A stretch of 64,000 nucleotides of DNA from Desmodesmus armatus. Taxonomy: Eukaryota > Chlorophyta > Chlorophyceae > Sphaeropleales > Scenedesmaceae. Location of the stretch: NCBI GenBank assembly GCA_007449985.2, contig VIIQ02000838.1, positions 1 to 64,000 of the forward strand, in the 5' to 3' direction. The translations under genes were made by a program, and so were the position numbers. Under the pieces are notes generated by a model that saw only the letters and a list, made by a program, of their open reading frames with translations, had not been told where the DNA came from and ran no database searches. Shown piece after piece: positions 36,376 through 47,094 of the stretch. Position 1 is the first letter of the stretch. Every line of letters starts with the position of its first letter.

Positions 36376-36749
36376 GGGGTGGGTGTGTCCCGCTGCAGCA
36401 GAGCCATGGCCTTGGAAAGTTCGTTGATAACTGTCAGTGGGAGGCTACTGCTGTCAGGCAGGGCATTGAGTGCTGCGGTGAGCCGCTGCAACAGCTGCTG
36501 CTGCTGCCATGCACCTGCCGCATCGATGTGCCGCCTACCGTGGCTGCGCCTGCTAGGTCCTGCTGCTGCTGGTGCCGCTGCTGCTGCCGCTGCTGCTGTT
36601 GCTGACTCGCTTGAGACACTGCTGTTTGGGTTTTGGGGAGCAGCAGCAGTAGCAGCAGCAGCAGCAGCTGGGGCTGCAACTGCGTTTGCAGGTGCATCAC
36701 TGGGTGGTGCTGGTGTGGGTGACATGACCACCTTATCTGGGACCGACAT
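30689..36749 (-). CDS. Very large unrecognised poly-Gln/poly-Ser/poly-Ala protein
   Basis: ATG at 36749 opens an uninterrupted reading frame to a donor at 33310 (exon 33310-36749, phase 2). It rejoins at 33015, where AG plus G restores Arg and the protein reads NNRSQQPIVVRLLNNLQPVL. The frame then changes within the CTG tract at about 32090-32155 and again at about 31680-31715. Both changes are consistent with one missing base. The product ends TADEVDAVEAVLLLG at 30689. The total is roughly 1,900-1,950 residues. Between homopolymer runs it is Leu-rich and helix-like (LLQLLLCSKTHE, LLRQLLQLLLPAATHLQ), suggesting a helical-repeat scaffold. I recognise no family, catalytic motif or membrane segment. 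Confidence 0.6.
32088..32155. repeat. (CTG)n tract with apparent frame change
   Basis: About 22 CTG units. On the coding (-) strand the tract reads poly-Gln from upstream (RHLWQQQ...) but poly-Ala into the downstream frame (AAAGGGRGVRVALSAEQW). One missing base in the tract would reconcile the two. Confidence 0.7.
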
Positions 36750-36931
36750 CAGCTGCTGTGAGGCTTCTTGGCGCTTTCAGGGCTACTGAGAAGCTTCCTG
36801 ATGCGCTTTGGGAGCACGAAGACAACGACAACGACCAGCAGCACCAAAAGAATGAAGTCAGAGGCTCTCAGAGCAACAGCTTGTACCTCCTCTGCTGCTG
36901 CTGGGGTGTGGCCTACTTCAGGACGTGACAT
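36749..36931 (-). CDS. Small single-pass membrane ORF upstream of the Gln-rich gene (60 aa from first ATG)
   Basis: From the ATG at 36931 the ORF encodes a short soluble start, a strong membrane segment (FILLVLLVVVVVFVLP) and a basic tail (KRIRKLL). The same frame stays open upstream to about 37053 without an ATG, reading FETADWILSDLHNASGG, so it may be the last exon of a spliced gene. Its TGA (36751-36749) shares its A with the ATG of the large downstream ORF (TGATG). I do not recognise the protein. Options are a real small protein, the first cistron of a dicistronic transcript, or an N-terminal exon of the large gene. Confidence 0.4.
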   Translation of the reverse strand: MSRPEVGHTPAAAEEVQAVALRASDFILLVLLVVVVVFVLPKRIRKLLSSPESAKKPHSS

Positions 36932-37045
36932 TTGAGTCTGTAGAGCCTTAAGAAATTGAGGCAGGTGACTGGGGAGTGCGCTGCCGCCACTAGCATTGTG
37001 TAGATCACTCAAGATCCAGTCTGCGGTCTCAAAAGAGAGATGCAC

Positions 37046-37306
37046 TGAAGCCCTCTAGACACGTGACATGAAATATAAAAACATCTGAAGATTGTACTTG
37101 AGCGGAAGTGAGGCCCTCTCGTCGTTCCTTCAACATGTGTCATGTCATTTCATGGCTTCTGCATGAACGCTCTCAGCTGTTGTGAACCATTCAGTAACCT
37201 GTCAAAAGCTGGTGTGTCAGCAATCCTGGTGATTTTGGTGCTGCTCTCAAACTCCATGCACAGCTGCTTCTCCACCTGGCTCTAGCTGCTGCATCAAGAA
37301 GGCGCC
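37046..37306. promoter_or_regulatory. Probable bidirectional promoter region
   Basis: About 260 bp separates the MINDY ATG (+, 37307) from the small membrane reading frame (-). Both diverge from here, so promoters and 5' UTRs for both directions should lie in or near it. No clear TATA box was seen. Confidence 0.35.
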
Positions 37307-40300
37307 ATGGCTACTCCAGAGAAGCAGAAAGACTGCTGCATCGTCAAAAGAATCAACTTCTTCGGCAGGAGTGTCAAGATCGTCATGCAGAACGAGAACG
37401 GTCCCTGCCCTCTGCTGGCCATCGCTAATGTCCTGTCTCTTCGCAATGAGTTGAAGCTGCCAGCTGGAATCCGCGAGATCACACAGGTGGGTATTCAACT
37501 AACTGGTTCTAGCAGCACAAAGGTGCTGACGTGAGCCTGAAAAGCTGGCAACAGCAGTAACTGACCCCACCTCCTGCTTGCTACCCCTGCACATGCTGCT
37601 CCTGTGTCCATCAGAGCGAGCTCATCACGTCATTAGTGGACCTACTGCTGGAGCGCAGCAAGCACTTTGACGCAGCATATGCAGCTGACTACCAGCAGAA
37701 CATCAGTGAAATATTCCCAGTCCTGCAGAAGCTGACCACGGGTGTGGACGTGAACGTCAAGTTCCACAACCTGCATGCCTTCGAGGTGGGCTGTGCTATA
37801 AGTTAGACGCTCTGAGCACGATTCCTGAACGTTTCCAGCAACCCCTGCACCTGGTTGGTGCCCTGTGTGAGAAGCACCATGCTGGCTCTCAAGACCTAGT
37901 AAGCCATGCAAGCAGCCACACCCATTTTGCACCTTGCTGCAACATCACAGCACGATCACACCTGCACAGCCTGCTGGCCTGCCACACTGGTAAGCCCTAC
38001 ACATGACTCAGTTCTATTCCACACCCATACCATGTGACAACACATGAGTTGCATGCTGTGTGTGTCTGCCCGCACCCTACTTCTTTTGTCCCTTCCTGCA
38101 GCCCACCCTAGAGGTTGCTGTGTTTGACCTGCTGGGCATTCCCCTCTACACAAAATTCGGTTCTACTTGAAACCCACACCCCAATACATGAGCTGCATGT
38201 TGTGTGTGTCTGCCTGCCACCGGCCCCTTTTGTTCTTCCTGCAGCCCACCCCTGAGGTTGCTGTGTTTGACCTGCTGGGCATCCCCCTGGTGCATGGCTG
38301 GCTGGTGGACCCGCAGGACTCCAGCACAGCAGCAGTGTTTGGCAACAAGTCCTACAACGAACTGGTGGAGATGCTATTCCTGGTGAGCAGCCTTCGTATC
38401 TTTGTGGATAACAGGGGGTGGGGGCTCTTAGCTGGCCGCACATACAGCTAGAAGATGCTTCGCAAGCCTTACTAGGAGCCTTCGTGGTGAGCAATGTTTG
38501 TTTGCTAGTGACACTGCGGTCTGCAATAGACGCACATGGTGCATGGTGTAACTTGTTGAACCCTGCTGGCACCCTAAGCCTCATTAAACCCGACAATTCG
38601 TACAATGAGCTGGTGGAGATGCTGTTCCTGGTGAGCAGCCTACATTTCTTTGGTTTTTCCTTCCTTTTGTGCCAGTGGCACTGCAACCTGTAAGACTCGG
38701 ACATGGGTTGTGCAACGCCATGCTGTGGGTGGTTGCCCCCTCAAGTCCCCCACTTCTGTGCTCTGCTGTGGCAGCTGTGGTGTTTCTGGTGAGCAGCCGT
38801 CGACTACTGATAATCGCTGCGATCTGCAACACACAGACGTGGGTCAAGTGGTGGGTGCTTGCACCCTCAATCCCCCACCGCAGGTGCTGGGTGATGAAGA
38901 GATGGAGGCCCTGCCAACCGGTGCCCTGCGCAACCTTAGCATCAGCAGCCACCGCATGGCCCTTATCTTTGTGCATGTGTCATAACACTGCAGGTATCAG
39001 GTGATATGGAGGTGGAGCACGCGTTGAGTAGGGCCATGGTGTGGTGCCGTGCTGAACAAATGGTGGTCACCAACTTTTACTGCCGTCCTCGTTTTGTCAA
39101 CACCGCAGGTATTAGGTGATGAAGAGATGGAGGCCCTGTCAACTGGTGCCCTGCGTAACCTCAGCATCAGCAGCCACCACATGGCCCAGCACAGCTTCAG
39201 CAACACCGGCAGCCCGGCAGCAGCAGCAGCGCGCACACCCAGCCACAGCGCAACTGCAGCCGGAAGCCGCAGCACAAGCTTTGCTGCACGCGGGCAGGAC
39301 ACAGCAGCTGCAGCAGCGTTAGAGCGAGCCTTGCAGGGTTTGAGTGTGTCTCATCATCAGCAGCAGCAGCAGCAGCTGAGGGAGTCTTTGTCTGGTGGAG
39401 CGACACCACCACCAGCAGCAGCAGTAGCTGGAGCAGGCAGCACCGACGGCAGCAGCCCTCAGCAGCAGCAGCAGCAGCAGCAGGCTTCATCCAGCACAGG
39501 CCAGCAGCAGCAGCAGTCGTCAAGCAGCAGCCCGTTGCCACAGCCGGATGCAGCAGCAGGGGCAGATAACGACCCAGATGCAGCGATAGAATCCCTCATG
39601 GAGGATATGATGCATGAGGTGTGCAGTCAGAGCATGCCAGGTGCCATCCCCCTCGGCGATAGCCCCACCCACAACCTCCTGCTTACCCGCCGCCTTGCAT
39701 ACGAGGGGTCAGCAGGACCCTCCCGGCTCAATCCCAGCAGCAGCACCGGCGGCGCTGCTGCTGCTGCTGCCGGCAGCAGTAGCCAGCCGTCGGGGGTGAC
39801 GGCAGCAGCAGCAGCAGTGGGGTCACCTGGCAGCAATGCAGCAGCAGCGGAGGGTGGCCCGGCGGCTGCGCAGCAGCAGCAGCAGCAGGGGGACAGTACG
39901 AGGGTGGTCCAGGGCTCAAGTGAGGGTGCCAGTGGTGATACTGCAGTGACCAAGGCGACAGCAGCAGATGCTGCTGTGGTTCGTGCCTTTATGGAGCACC
40001 ACTGCAGCCAGCTGACCCCCTATGGTCTGTCCTGCATGGCCACGGATTTGAAGGAACACCAGCTGGCGGTGTTTTTCAGGTGCGTGACTGGTGCTGCGCG
40101 CGCGTCGGGGGGGGGGGGGGTGCGTTGGCGGGGGAGGGGGGGGAGGGTTTACTGGGGAAGGCGGTGTTGCTGCGCTAGCGTGTGTGTAGACACAGGGAGT
40201 GCTGTGTGTGTGGGGGGGGGTGCAAGTGGATGGTCTGTCCTGCATGGCCACGGACCTCAAGGAACATCAGCTGGCAGTGTTCTTCAGGTGCGTGATCGAT

Positions 40301-42219
40301 GTGGGTTCGCGCGGCGCGTGATGCGCAAGGGTATGGTGTGTCCTGTATGGCTACGGATCTCAAGGGACACCAGCTGCCGGTTTTCGTCAGGTGCGGGACT
40401 GACGTGTGTTTGCGTGGCGTGCGAGCGGCCGGTCGGGGCGGGGCGGGGCGGGGGTAGTCCCGCTGCGCTAGCGTGTGTTTGCATGACCCCCCCCCCCCCC
40501 CCCCCCCCCTTGGTGTGCTTCAGTTTGCAGGAACACCGTATGGGACATCACATGGGAAGCACTGTCGGGCCTTTCTGACTGAACTCCTTGTGTCACGCCC
40601 TCCCTCCTCTTCCCCCTCTGCAGGAACAACCACTTCAATGCGCTGTTCAAGTACGAGGGTGCAGTGTACCTCTTAGTAACAGACCAGGGCTATGAATACG
40701 AACCAGACATCGTGTGGGAGCGCCTGGACAGCGTGCAGGGCGACACCACCTTCTGCACAGGTGGGTGTGCGTGACGTGAGGGGGGGGGGGAGGGAGGCGC
40801 TGGGCGAGCGCGTGCGTGTGTGTGTGTGTGGGGGGGGGGGGTGCTGGTGTGTGTTGACAGATGACGTAGCATGTGCGTGGGGGGGTTGGGGGTTCCAAGG
40901 GTCTGTCCTGTAGTGTCACGGACCTGAAGGAACAACAGCTGGCGGTGTTCTTCACATGCGCTGACTGGCGTGCATATGCGCGGGGGGGGGGGGGGGTCGC
41001 TGCGCTAGGGTGTGTGTGTGTGGGGGGGGGTGCACAAGTGTATCGTGTGCCTGGACAGCATGCAGGGCGACACCACCTTCTGCACAGGTGGGTGTGCGTG
41101 GCAAGCTGTTGAGGGTGGGGTTTGTCCGGACAGGCTTTTGAGGGTGGGGTTTGTCCGGACATCGTGTGGGAGCGTGCAAGGTGACACCATGATCAGCACA
41201 GGTGGGGGTTCGTGACAAGCTTTTGAGGGTGGGTGTGTACAGACGGCCCCCTTCCGGTGCTGGTTGCGCCCCTCCGTGGCTGGAGTCATTTGCAGCGAAG
41301 CTGCTTGCGAACTCCGTTGTAACACCTTCTTCTTCTTCCTCCTGATACAGCTTTTCCTGATACAGCTGGGAGTCTGGTTTCACAGGGTGTGCGCGGGGGT
41401 TGCAGGGAGCAACGTGAATGGGGTGCGTGCCGCAGGGGCGTCCGTCTCGATTGCTTTTTGGATGCCTGGTCTAGCGTCAAATGCTGCTTACATGTTTGTC
41501 ATTGTTCTTCTTCTGCTTTATTCTGCACAGGGGAGTTCACACCCTTCGTTCACCACAGGGCTCCAGAGGAGGGTGTGGATGGCGGTGCAAGCTACAGCCA
41601 TATCGTGGCCGGCGGCTCGGCAGCAGCAGCAGCAGGTGGCAACATCGCCGCGCTGACGGACTTGGATGCAGCCATTGCGGCCAGCTTAGCTGTCGAGGAT
41701 CAGCAGCACAGCATGGCGCAGCAGCATAGCATGCATCAGGATATGCAGGGTTCGATTGGGGGAGCTGGTGCTGGGGTTGGGAGTGTGCATGGGGACCATC
41801 ATCATGAGGATGCGGACTTTGCGTTGGCATTGCAGCTGCAGCTTCAGGAGGAGGAAGCGATGGCTCGAGCCCAGCAGCAGCAGCAGCAGCAGCGGGGTGG
41901 CCAGGAGTATCCCCAGCAGCAGCAGCAGCAGCAGCAGCAGCACCCTCAGCAGCAGTATAGGCAGGGTGGGGGTTCCAGGGTTGCTGCGGTGCAGCAGCAG
42001 GAGCAGCAGCAGGAGATGCAGCCGTTGGAGAGTCTGAGGCAGATGGGCCAGCGGTTGGCGAGCGGCATACAGCAGCAGTATGTGGCCGCCACGGATGCGC
42101 TGGTCGGGCAGCAGCAGCAGATGCAGCAGCAGCAGCAGCAGGCGGGGCGGCGGCGCAGCAGCAATGCTGCGGGGGGTAGGAGGGGCTCTGCGCAGGATGA
42201 GAAATGCAGCATCATGTAG
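37307..42219 (+). CDS. MINDY: MINDY-1/2 (FAM63)-type deubiquitinase
   Basis: Exons 37307-37486, 37615-37785, 38245-38382, 39109-40079, 40624-40760 and 41531-42219 join in frame to a protein of about 761 aa. Family knowledge: MINDY enzymes are cysteine proteases that trim Lys48-linked ubiquitin chains. Visible hallmarks: QNENGPCPLLAIANVL with the oxyanion Gln and catalytic Cys (about residues 27-33), HAFEPTPEVAVFDLLGIPLV and HGWLVDPQ with the catalytic His, SYNELVEMLF, QLTPYGLSCMATDLKEHQLA, FFRNNHFNALFK and YLLVTDQGYEYEPDIVWE. A Gln/Ala/Ser-rich insert of about 250 residues splits the domain in exon 39109-40079. The tail has a UIM-like LDAAIAASLAVED, a MIU-like DADFALALQLQLQEEEA and ends CSIM, a possible CaaX box. 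Many decayed copies of its exon junctions fill the introns. ATG context and phase make the start secure. Confidence 0.92.
38100..38155 (+). repeat. Partial copy of MINDY exon 3 start
   Basis: After a CAG acceptor at 38101 the sequence encodes PTLEVAVFDLLGIPL and then stops resembling the exon. The true exon (PTPEVAVFDLLGIPLVHGWL) follows at 38245. The stretch of about 70 bp upstream of each copy is also similar. Confidence 0.85.
38595..39045 (+). repeat. Copies of MINDY exon 3 end and exon 4 start in one intron
   Basis: The exon 3 end (SYNELVEMLFL with gtgagcagcc) recurs at about 38598-38640, with a shorter relic near 38788-38800. The exon 4 start (VLGDEEMEALPTGALRNLSI) occurs at 38885-38960 with its own CAG, and a more decayed copy begins at 38997. 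The true exon 4 starts at 39109. Confidence 0.85.
40225..40970 (+). repeat. Three decayed copies of MINDY exon 4 end plus donor
   Basis: The exon end GLSCMATDLKEHQLAVFF with its donor (40026-40085) recurs near 40230-40290, 40340-40392 and 40900-40960, separated by G-rich and GT-rich tracts. The last copy lies beyond exon 40624-40760, so a larger block was moved or copied. Confidence 0.85.
41045..41230 (+). repeat. Copies of MINDY exon 5 end (DSVQGDTTFCTG) plus donor
   Basis: Exon 5 end caccttctgcacag|gtgggt (40748-40766) recurs at about 41047-41095 (LDSMQGDTTFCTG) and about 41160-41210 (VQGDTMISTG). A 35-bp direct repeat (gagggtggggtttgtccgga) lies between them at 41107-41162. Confidence 0.8.
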
Positions 42220-44166
42220 GGGGAAAGGAGGGTCTGGGGGCGGGGGGATGATGTCAGGTTAGGGGACTCTATGGTTGGCCGGTGGATGTGCTCCCAGTGC
42301 GGGAGACAGTCTCGATGCTACTTGGCGCTCAGTTTGTCAGTCAGCGTGTGTTGTCTGCTGGCTACGTGGCTGACGCCCTGGCCTAATAATAGATGGCTCT
42401 TGTGCTGTTAGGCAGATCTTGTGCTGTCACTCTTGAAGCACAAGGTCAAATCAAAGCACATTGTAGCACTGACGCTTTCATAGCACTGAGGATGGGGAGT
42501 GCTTCTGTGGGTCTGTAGTGTGTCAACAAGCAACAGGGCAGCTTTAATGCTGTTTCTGTTTCAGCGCTCTTGCTGTGTGGCGCTCTTTGCTGTGTGGCGC
42601 TTGTGCTATTTCTCTTGCTGGTCTTCAGTGGTCTGGTGAGGGTCCACCCAGGTGTCTGCTGTGGCTGCTTCAGTGATCTGGTGAGGTCTCACCCTGGGTT
42701 GGTGATTGTGCAAGCTGCCTTTAGGAGCTGCGTTTGTTCAGGACCTTGGTTGGTGATCGTGCAAGCTGCCTTCAGGAGCTGCGTTTGTTCAGGACCTTGG
42801 TTGGTGATCGTGCAAGCTGCCTTCAAGAGCTGCGTCTGTTCTGGTTGGGACTGCCTAATGTGATTGCGGATAGGCCTGGCAGTTGTGGGCAACATGTGGT
42901 GGTTGGTGTGGCGTGGGCGCAGCTGTACAGTTCCAAAGGTGTGATGCCCAGTCAGCCAGTGCTACAGTGTTGAGCCTGATATCCCCACCTCTTGTTGCAA
43001 GTGCCATGTCAGTGTGCTGAGCGTAGTGCTAGCTGGATCCCAGCAGGCAGCGTACATTGGAGGAGGAGGAGGAGATTGACAACCATAGGAGTAGCAGCAC
43101 AGGCTGGTTCTTTAAACAAGCCCAGGGTGGGGCAGCTGGGCTGCCTGTTGCTACCGGGCGGTGAATGCAGGTAGCTGTAACTACTGTTTTTCCTGTGTAC
43201 TGTTACCAAAAAGGAATGGCTGTTTGAACTGGGATCACGTGCAGGCAGCTGCTGTTACCAGTACCACTGCAAAGAGGATGTTCCCAAAACACAGACTGCT
43301 GCGGCACAGTATGTTGTAATGACGGTGTTACCAAGCACAGCCGGCTGCACAATGTGTAGGAAACAGACACATACACATCACTCTGCTGTTACCAGCAGAC
43401 CGACAGGATGTAACCCCTATGGGTAACACAGCAGCAATGCGGGATGGCAAGTGCTCCACCCCGACAACACGCCCCTAAGCAGGGGGGTGCATCTTACAGG
43501 CCTGTCAGCAGGCCACCCATTGCTTCCAAGAAAGTCTACAGCCGTGTGCTGTGCTAGTGCTGCGCAGCATGCCTGCTGCTGTATTGATGCAGTTGGTAAC
43601 CAAGGAGCCGTCCACTCCTGCATGCTAAACTAGCAGCCCCAAGCTAGGCAGCATCACACAAGGTGCAGCAACAGGCTGCTTGCTGAGATACATCACAACA
43701 GCGCCAAGCAACAAAAAGTGGTTGCATGCGACTGTGCAAAGCTCGTATGACAGCCTGCTGCACATGGGCATGGAAACCATCAGCACATGCACAGCGCGTG
43801 AGCGCGCTATTTGTGATGCTCTACTACAACCACACGTATGCATTGCAGCATGATCAACAGCTAGAACCTGACACACAAGGCCCCAGCCTGGCAGCCATAG
43901 TGCTTGATATGCCCTTGGACAGCTGCTGTGCTTGCAGCGTGTGCGGGCTTGCAGGGTGACAGTCCAGACGTGTCAGCTCAGGGCTGCTGAACTGCACTGT
44001 TAGGCCCTGCTGCTAGGGCCCCGCTGCTAGCAGCATGCCAACGTGGCCGGCAGTCACTCACACACACTCCAAGTACTCCATCTGTCGACACACTGAAGCT
44101 GGGATGAATCTGCTGCTGCAGGAGACCGCTAGGTGCTGAGCTGTGCCGCTGGTCTTCTTAGCAGCT
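42220..44166. other. Intergenic region between MINDY and RPA3
   Basis: No supported coding exon. It should contain the 3' UTRs of both converging genes. Candidate TGTAA poly(A) motifs for the + strand lie near 43175, 43315 and 43408. A three-unit repeat is listed separately. Confidence 0.4.
42699..42852. repeat. 51-bp tandem repeat, three units
   Basis: Units start at 42699, 42750 and 42801 with ttggtgatngtgcaagctgc and end tgcgtttgttcagg. Similarity is over 90 percent by eye. It lies in the presumed 3' region of MINDY. Confidence 0.85.
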
Positions 44167-44706
44167 TCAAAAGTTGCGCGGGTGGAACAGCTCCACATGT
44201 GGTCCGTTGCACAGTTTCAACAACTCGTTGTATAGGTTGAGGTCTGCAGGGTGTGGGCATGGGGCAGCAGCAGCGCAGCAGAAAGACAGCTAGTCAAGAA
44301 AAAGCAGGTGCAGCTGCTGCTGTGGGGAGCACACAGATGCATGAACAGGCTGCATGCTGCAACTCAACCTGCCTGCTGCTTGTGAGTTGACATGCACGCG
44401 TGCTTTGATCTGAAAGCGCAGGCTGCAACTGCTGTTAGCTGGCTGCCCCTCACCAAAGTTTTCCCCAAAGTCGACGTGACCCTCCTCCTTGATGGTTGTG
44501 GGGTCCACCACAGTGCCTGTCACCTCAACAAACGGCGTGGTGTAGTTGGTATTGGCTTGTACCATTACTTTCGCTCCATCAGGCGCCTGCATGTGTACTA
44601 TTCCGTTCTCCATGGACTCAATCTTGCCTACAAACAGCACCTTCCTGCCGATGTAGTTCTTCAGCTGGCTGAACCCCACACGCGGAAGAGGGTTATCACA
44701 GTTCAT
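44167..44706 (-). CDS. RPA3: Replication protein A 14-kDa subunit (RPA3)
   Basis: Two exons on the - strand: 44454-44706 (ATG to GENF plus G) and 44167-44243 (ac joins to make Asp, then LNLYNELLKLCNG to HVELFHPRNF and TGA). The product is 109 aa, the normal size for RPA3. Family knowledge: RPA3 is the small OB-fold subunit of the RPA single-stranded-DNA-binding trimer, acting in nuclear replication and repair. Matching features are PRVGFSQLKNYIGRKVLFVG, the strand segment QAPDGAKVMVQ, FVEVTGTVVDPTTI, VDFGENFDLNLYNELLKL and the closing VELF. One intron of 210 bp starts GTGAGG and ends CTGCAG. A longer upstream open frame exists, but this ATG gives the conserved MNCDNPLPRV start. Confidence 0.93.
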
Positions 44707-47094
44707 GTTGGCTGCTTTGAGGTGAGCAAGAGAGGCTGTGACGAAGCAGGATGCTGCCCGTGCTGCGTGATCAGCTGATGTGGGGCAAGTGCAGAGGAGA
44801 CAAGAGGAAGTCGTTGAGACTTGCAAGGCTACGAAGTAAGCGTTAGAAGCAGTTGCTGGCCGTTAAGCGACACTGCACTCATGTTACGTTTTGTTCAAAA
44901 TCGAGGAAGGTGCGAAATTGATCACCAGCCCTCAGATTCAGCCTCATATTTTCAGTGCATCGTCTTCGCCTTGTGTCTGCTAGCGCTGCAGTGGCTGCTT
45001 TTAAAGGTCGGCATCTGCTCCTGTTGAATTGAAGCATGAGCTTGCCTGCTGGACTCCACACCAACCCCTGCCACTGTCTTGGGGCCCCAGTGTCTTGATG
45101 ATGACCGTATATGTCCTTTTGCACGTAGCTGTCAGCTGATATACGGAATTCAGCGGAATGCAAACTTCAGCCTGCAGCTGTGTCCTGCCAGGCTGGCTGT
45201 TGCAGGCTGCACTAGCAGCTGCCCTCGTCTGTGGCAGTGCTCAGCTGCTGTGCCAACGACCCTTTCAGCTTATTAAGTGCAACCCGGCACCACAGCAGGC
45301 TCCACCAGGCAGCTGTGGTGGCAGGAGAAAGCAACAGGGCTGTCTTGATAAGGGGCTAACCACTGCGCCAGCTACATGTCCCACCCACCGCGGCGGGCAC
45401 GGAGCTGGCTGTAGCTTGCCAAGGCGCCTGCACCTTAAGGTTGTGCTTGATGTGCAGGCTCCATGCAGCAAGCCAGCTACTGACAGCTACATACGGCTAC
45501 AAGCTACGACCACGATACAAGAAGCTACAACCCTTGATACAACAGCAGCAGCAGCATAAGCAGCATGTCACCTCAAGTACTGCAGCAGCTCACGCTCCTA
45601 TAGTGCGGTGAGTGGCTTCCTGCAACCCACAAGCTAGTGCTTGGGCTAAGCATACATGATGTTGCTGCTGTTGTTGTGATTTTGGTCTGGCCAGAGTGCT
45701 GCACAAGCATGGTGCCACCATCATTGCGAGGGGGCCTTCCCAGTAGTAGGCCAGCCGATGAATATCGAGATGCATACAGTGCCGTCTGAGTTCCTAGTGG
45801 CCCTTGGTGACTGCATTGGAAGTCTGTCGCCACCTGCCGCAGGTGCTGTTTGCTGCTGGGTCTTTCGTTGTGCGCAATTGCTTTGCGCGCACTAGCCTCG
45901 TCTGCAGATGCAGCAATGCTTGAACTGAGTTGAGTTTGCTGCTGTTCAGGGGACTCCTGAACCAGAGCCGGTGTGGCGCCAAGTGCTGAGTCGTTATAGC
46001 AACCACAGCAACTGCAAGCAGCCGCAGCCCTTGCACAGAGACGGCACGCCGTTGACCATGGTGGCTTCAAGCGGCACAGCATATATGGCAGCAGTACTGG
46101 CTGGCAGTGGCTGGCCAGGTCTGCGGTGTGCTTCCAGTTGCCGGCTGTGTTGCTGATACTATGACTGCTGGATGCTGCTGCTGACATAGGGGCAAAACCA
46201 TGGCAGTCAGTGTTTGTCGCTGTGGAGTCAACAGCTGTTGCTGTTGCAGTACACTGTACTGTGATGTACTGTACTACAGTAATACTCAGTACCTCACAGT
46301 GCAGGTGTGGGAGACAAGACCCCAACGTCGCCACTAGCCAGCAAGCCATGGGATCATGATTTAGGCCCTTGGGCCTATCAATTGTGGTTGCATGTGTGAC
46401 ACTGTGAGTGTATGTATAGACACAGGGAGTGCATCCAGCCAATGCGTCAGTCATCTCACCATCCAAGGATCTGTATCTTTGGGGGGATACCCAGATGAAG
46501 TGCCGCACCGAGAGTCTCGGCAAACCTTTTCTGGCTCTCGTGCTGCCTACAACAGCATTTTTCAAGCAAGCGCTGGCAATGCACCGCGCAGGGCCGCTGA
46601 ACCTGTCGTCCGCTGCCGAACAGTCGATGGCGTGCCTCGGAGACCCGAACGCCTGGCATGGTTGCCATTCCCCGTGATCTAGGTTGAATGAATCAACTGT
46701 GGGGCCCTGCTGCGACATTTGAGCATTTCAACCGCCCGGCCCAAGGTGACTTATCTCCATTCGCCAACAGGTTGCTCGGACGCGGGTGAGCGCAACAACA
46801 TCAGGGCGCCGTTGACAAGACAAGGACAGTTCAATGCCCAAAGATTTTCTGTGTCTAGAAACAAGGGAGTCGAGGGACCCGTGACAGACACCAGCAGCAG
46901 CAGCAGCAATGACAACGGTGGAGATTCTCCGCAGCAGAACAGTGCAGCATTATGGAGACGCTGCCCTGCCTCGGCAAATGGTGCGTTCTACTACCTACAT
47001 CGTTGTATGCTCGCAGCATCGCGTTCGGTGCTGTGGGTGTTCACACCACAGTCTCTCTTGGGCGCTCCCAATGTGTTACCCCACAGCAGACAAC
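44707..47094. other. Region without a supported gene between RPA3 and the acyltransferase
   Basis: A 381-codon open frame on the - strand (45573-46718) lacks recognisable motifs. A shorter + strand frame (46429-46677) has coding-like codon use (SPSKDLYLWGDTQMKCRTES). They overlap, so at most one is real, and I could assign neither. A reverse relative of the 18.1-kb fold-back arm lies at 46310-46365. Early exons of the acyltransferase may be hidden here. Confidence 0.35.

Noticed and set aside
37046..37053. Start of the small membrane ORF at the upstream GTG (37045)
   Set aside because: GTG is not a normal nuclear start codon and an in-frame TAG lies just upstream. The first ATG is at 36931, or the frame is an internal exon.
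45573..46718. 381-codon open frame on the - strand as a gene
   Set aside because: No recognisable motif, no splice structure, mixed composition typical of chance frames, and it overlaps a coding-like + strand segment. Kept only as an unresolved observation.
46719..46721. Acyltransferase start at 46719
   Set aside because: The codon there is TTG, not ATG. The sequence up to about 47090 shows no BAHD similarity, so the start was left open.
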